Source of the DNA: Cliona cf. orientalis
Lineage: Eukaryota; Porifera; Demospongiae; Clionaida; Clionaidae
DNA length: 64,000 nucleotides
Direction: 5' to 3'
Assembly (NCBI GenBank): GCA_963930775.1
Contig: OZ005696.1
Location: forward strand, 6,758,001 to 6,822,000
The notes under the pieces were generated by a model. That model ran no database searches. It saw only the letters and a list, made by a program, of their open reading frames with translations, and was not told the origin of the DNA. Shown piece after piece: positions 63,108 to 64,000 of this stretch. Made by a program: the position numbers and the translations under genes. Every line of letters starts with the position of its first letter. Within the stretch, counting starts at the first letter, position 1.

Positions 63108-63355
63108 CTATGACATTATAAAATGTACGTAAGATTGGAAAATGAAACTGATCAATGGTACTTAAGCACCTTTGCATGCTTCTAGTCTCTTTTTTTTCTG
63201 TTGTTCACTCCAGTCGGTGTAGTTAAATTGCCTATAGCCAGTATAATAATATAATCATTATTGTGTAGTTGTCATTGTGTTGTAGGATTATAATGATGTT
63301 ATAAGCATAATAATATTAAACTGGTTAAAAATGAATAATGATAGATAAACAATAC
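63108..63355. other. Convergent 3' spacer
   Basis: Short AT-rich spacer between the caspase and the converging gene at the window edge. It holds AATAA-type stretches but no gene. Confidence 0.4.
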
Positions 63356-64000
63356 TCATGAAATTGTAGTTCTTGAATTTTTGAGCACACGACTTTGTGA
63401 TAGTCCCACCTGGCCGACTTGTGGAAACGAACTTTGTTTCCAGGACAAACCAAAGTGTTCCCACTCATGAGGACTGCGTTTAAACTTCCCTGCACGTCTC
63501 AAGCGTGAAGATGGAAGGGAGTGGTGGTGTCGAAACAATTCATCCACTTTCAACTTCAGCTGTTCATTTCGATCATCCGGTTGCAATTCATGAGCTGCTA
63601 ACCTACTACTGGCTGTGGCCTGGTCTGGCAAACTACTCTCTGCTCTTGCTTGAGAATGGTGACTGTCATTGTCAAGAGACTCCAAGGAGCCCTCGTTGCT
63701 TGAGCTGCCGACACTAAACCTCACCATCTTTTGTAGCAAATGAGGTGGTACAGATTTGTCTCTCCGGGGGGAAATAAAGGATCCATCAGTAAAATGTCCT
63801 GATAATCCGAAAGAGTCCGTCATTTGTTCATCTTCATCAGCACCCGAATTATTGTTATTGTTACAGTTACTGTTGAGTCCGTCTGCTACAGGTTTCAGGT
63901 GCTGGTTGTTCTTCCTGATTTCTGCCGGAGAAGAATTGTTACTCTTTCTTCTCAGTGGCTGCCTGGTCCCAGAGAGACGGCTCAGAGGCTTATGGCTGGC
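63356..64000 (-). CDS. Unknown protein, C-terminal exon (gene continues beyond window)
   Basis: The minus-strand frame is open from the window edge at 64000 to the stop at 63356, about 214 codons. An internal Met at 63823 is probably not the start, because the 59 codons before it are also open and similar in composition. The sequence is polar and low-complexity: RKSNNSSPAEIRKNNQ, an Asn-rich stretch, Ser/Glu-rich segments (VRFSVGSSSNEGSLESLDND) and Arg/Lys-rich stretches (SSRLRRAGKFKRSPHEW). No domain, membrane segment or signal peptide is visible. It looks like a disordered C-terminal tail of a cytoplasmic or nuclear protein. I do not recognise it. Confidence 0.55.
   Translation of the reverse strand, partial: ASHKPLSRLSGTRQPLRRKSNNSSPAEIRKNNQHLKPVADGLNSNCNNNNNSGADEDEQMTDSFGLSGHFTDGSFISPRRDKSVPPHLLQKMVRFSVGSSSNEGSLESLDNDSHHSQARAESSLPDQATASSRLAAHELQPDDRNEQLKLKVDELFRHHHSLPSSRLRRAGKFKRSPHEWEHFGLSWKQSSFPQVGQVGLSQSRVLKNSRTTIS

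Overview
The window looks like nuclear DNA of a sponge, most likely a demosponge of the Amphimedon type. It is AT-rich, its genes carry short GT-AG introns (57 to 130 bp where no repeat has landed), it encodes an animal-type CARD caspase, and it is crowded with small inverted-repeat transposons. The species assignment is inference; the sequence itself only shows an intron-bearing metazoan genome.

Layout. 1-1.25 kb: 3' end of a secreted or surface beta-sandwich protein (+). 1.7-8.9 kb: five tandem intronless genes (-) for type II membrane proteins sharing one cysteine-rich ectodomain. 10.1-19.0 kb: three tandem three-exon AAAP-type amino-acid transporter genes (+). 19.6-40.2 kb: three genes or gene remnants (-) of an intronless leucine-rich family with an N-terminal Elongin BC-box-like motif: a single-unit protein, a protein in which two units are fused in frame, and a damaged copy of that fusion. 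42.6-55.2 kb: two more transporter genes of the same three-exon design on the opposite strand, with introns swollen by repeats. 56.3-63.1 kb: a CARD-only gene, a transposon carrying integrase and PHD-finger pieces, several foldback elements, and an intact CARD-SAM-like-caspase gene (+). 63.4-64.0 kb: 3' end of an unknown gene (-) that runs off the window.

One event explains the centre of the window. A block running from the C-terminal codons of the fused leucine-rich gene to the middle of exon 3 of the fourth transporter gene was duplicated in tandem (about 23.59-35.64 kb and 35.76-42.74 kb). This left a stray transporter exon fragment at 35.54-35.64 kb and a leucine-rich copy with a foreign C-terminus plus two frameshifts.

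The most interesting mobile DNA is a pair of elements at 34.15-35.03 and 56.70-58.45 kb. Both begin with TGTCA-type inverted repeats and both encode PHD fingers; one also has a Ulp1-like protease remnant, the other a retrovirus-like integrase zinc finger. That is the gene set expected of Ginger-type cut-and-paste transposons. No rRNA, tRNA or CRISPR feature was found.
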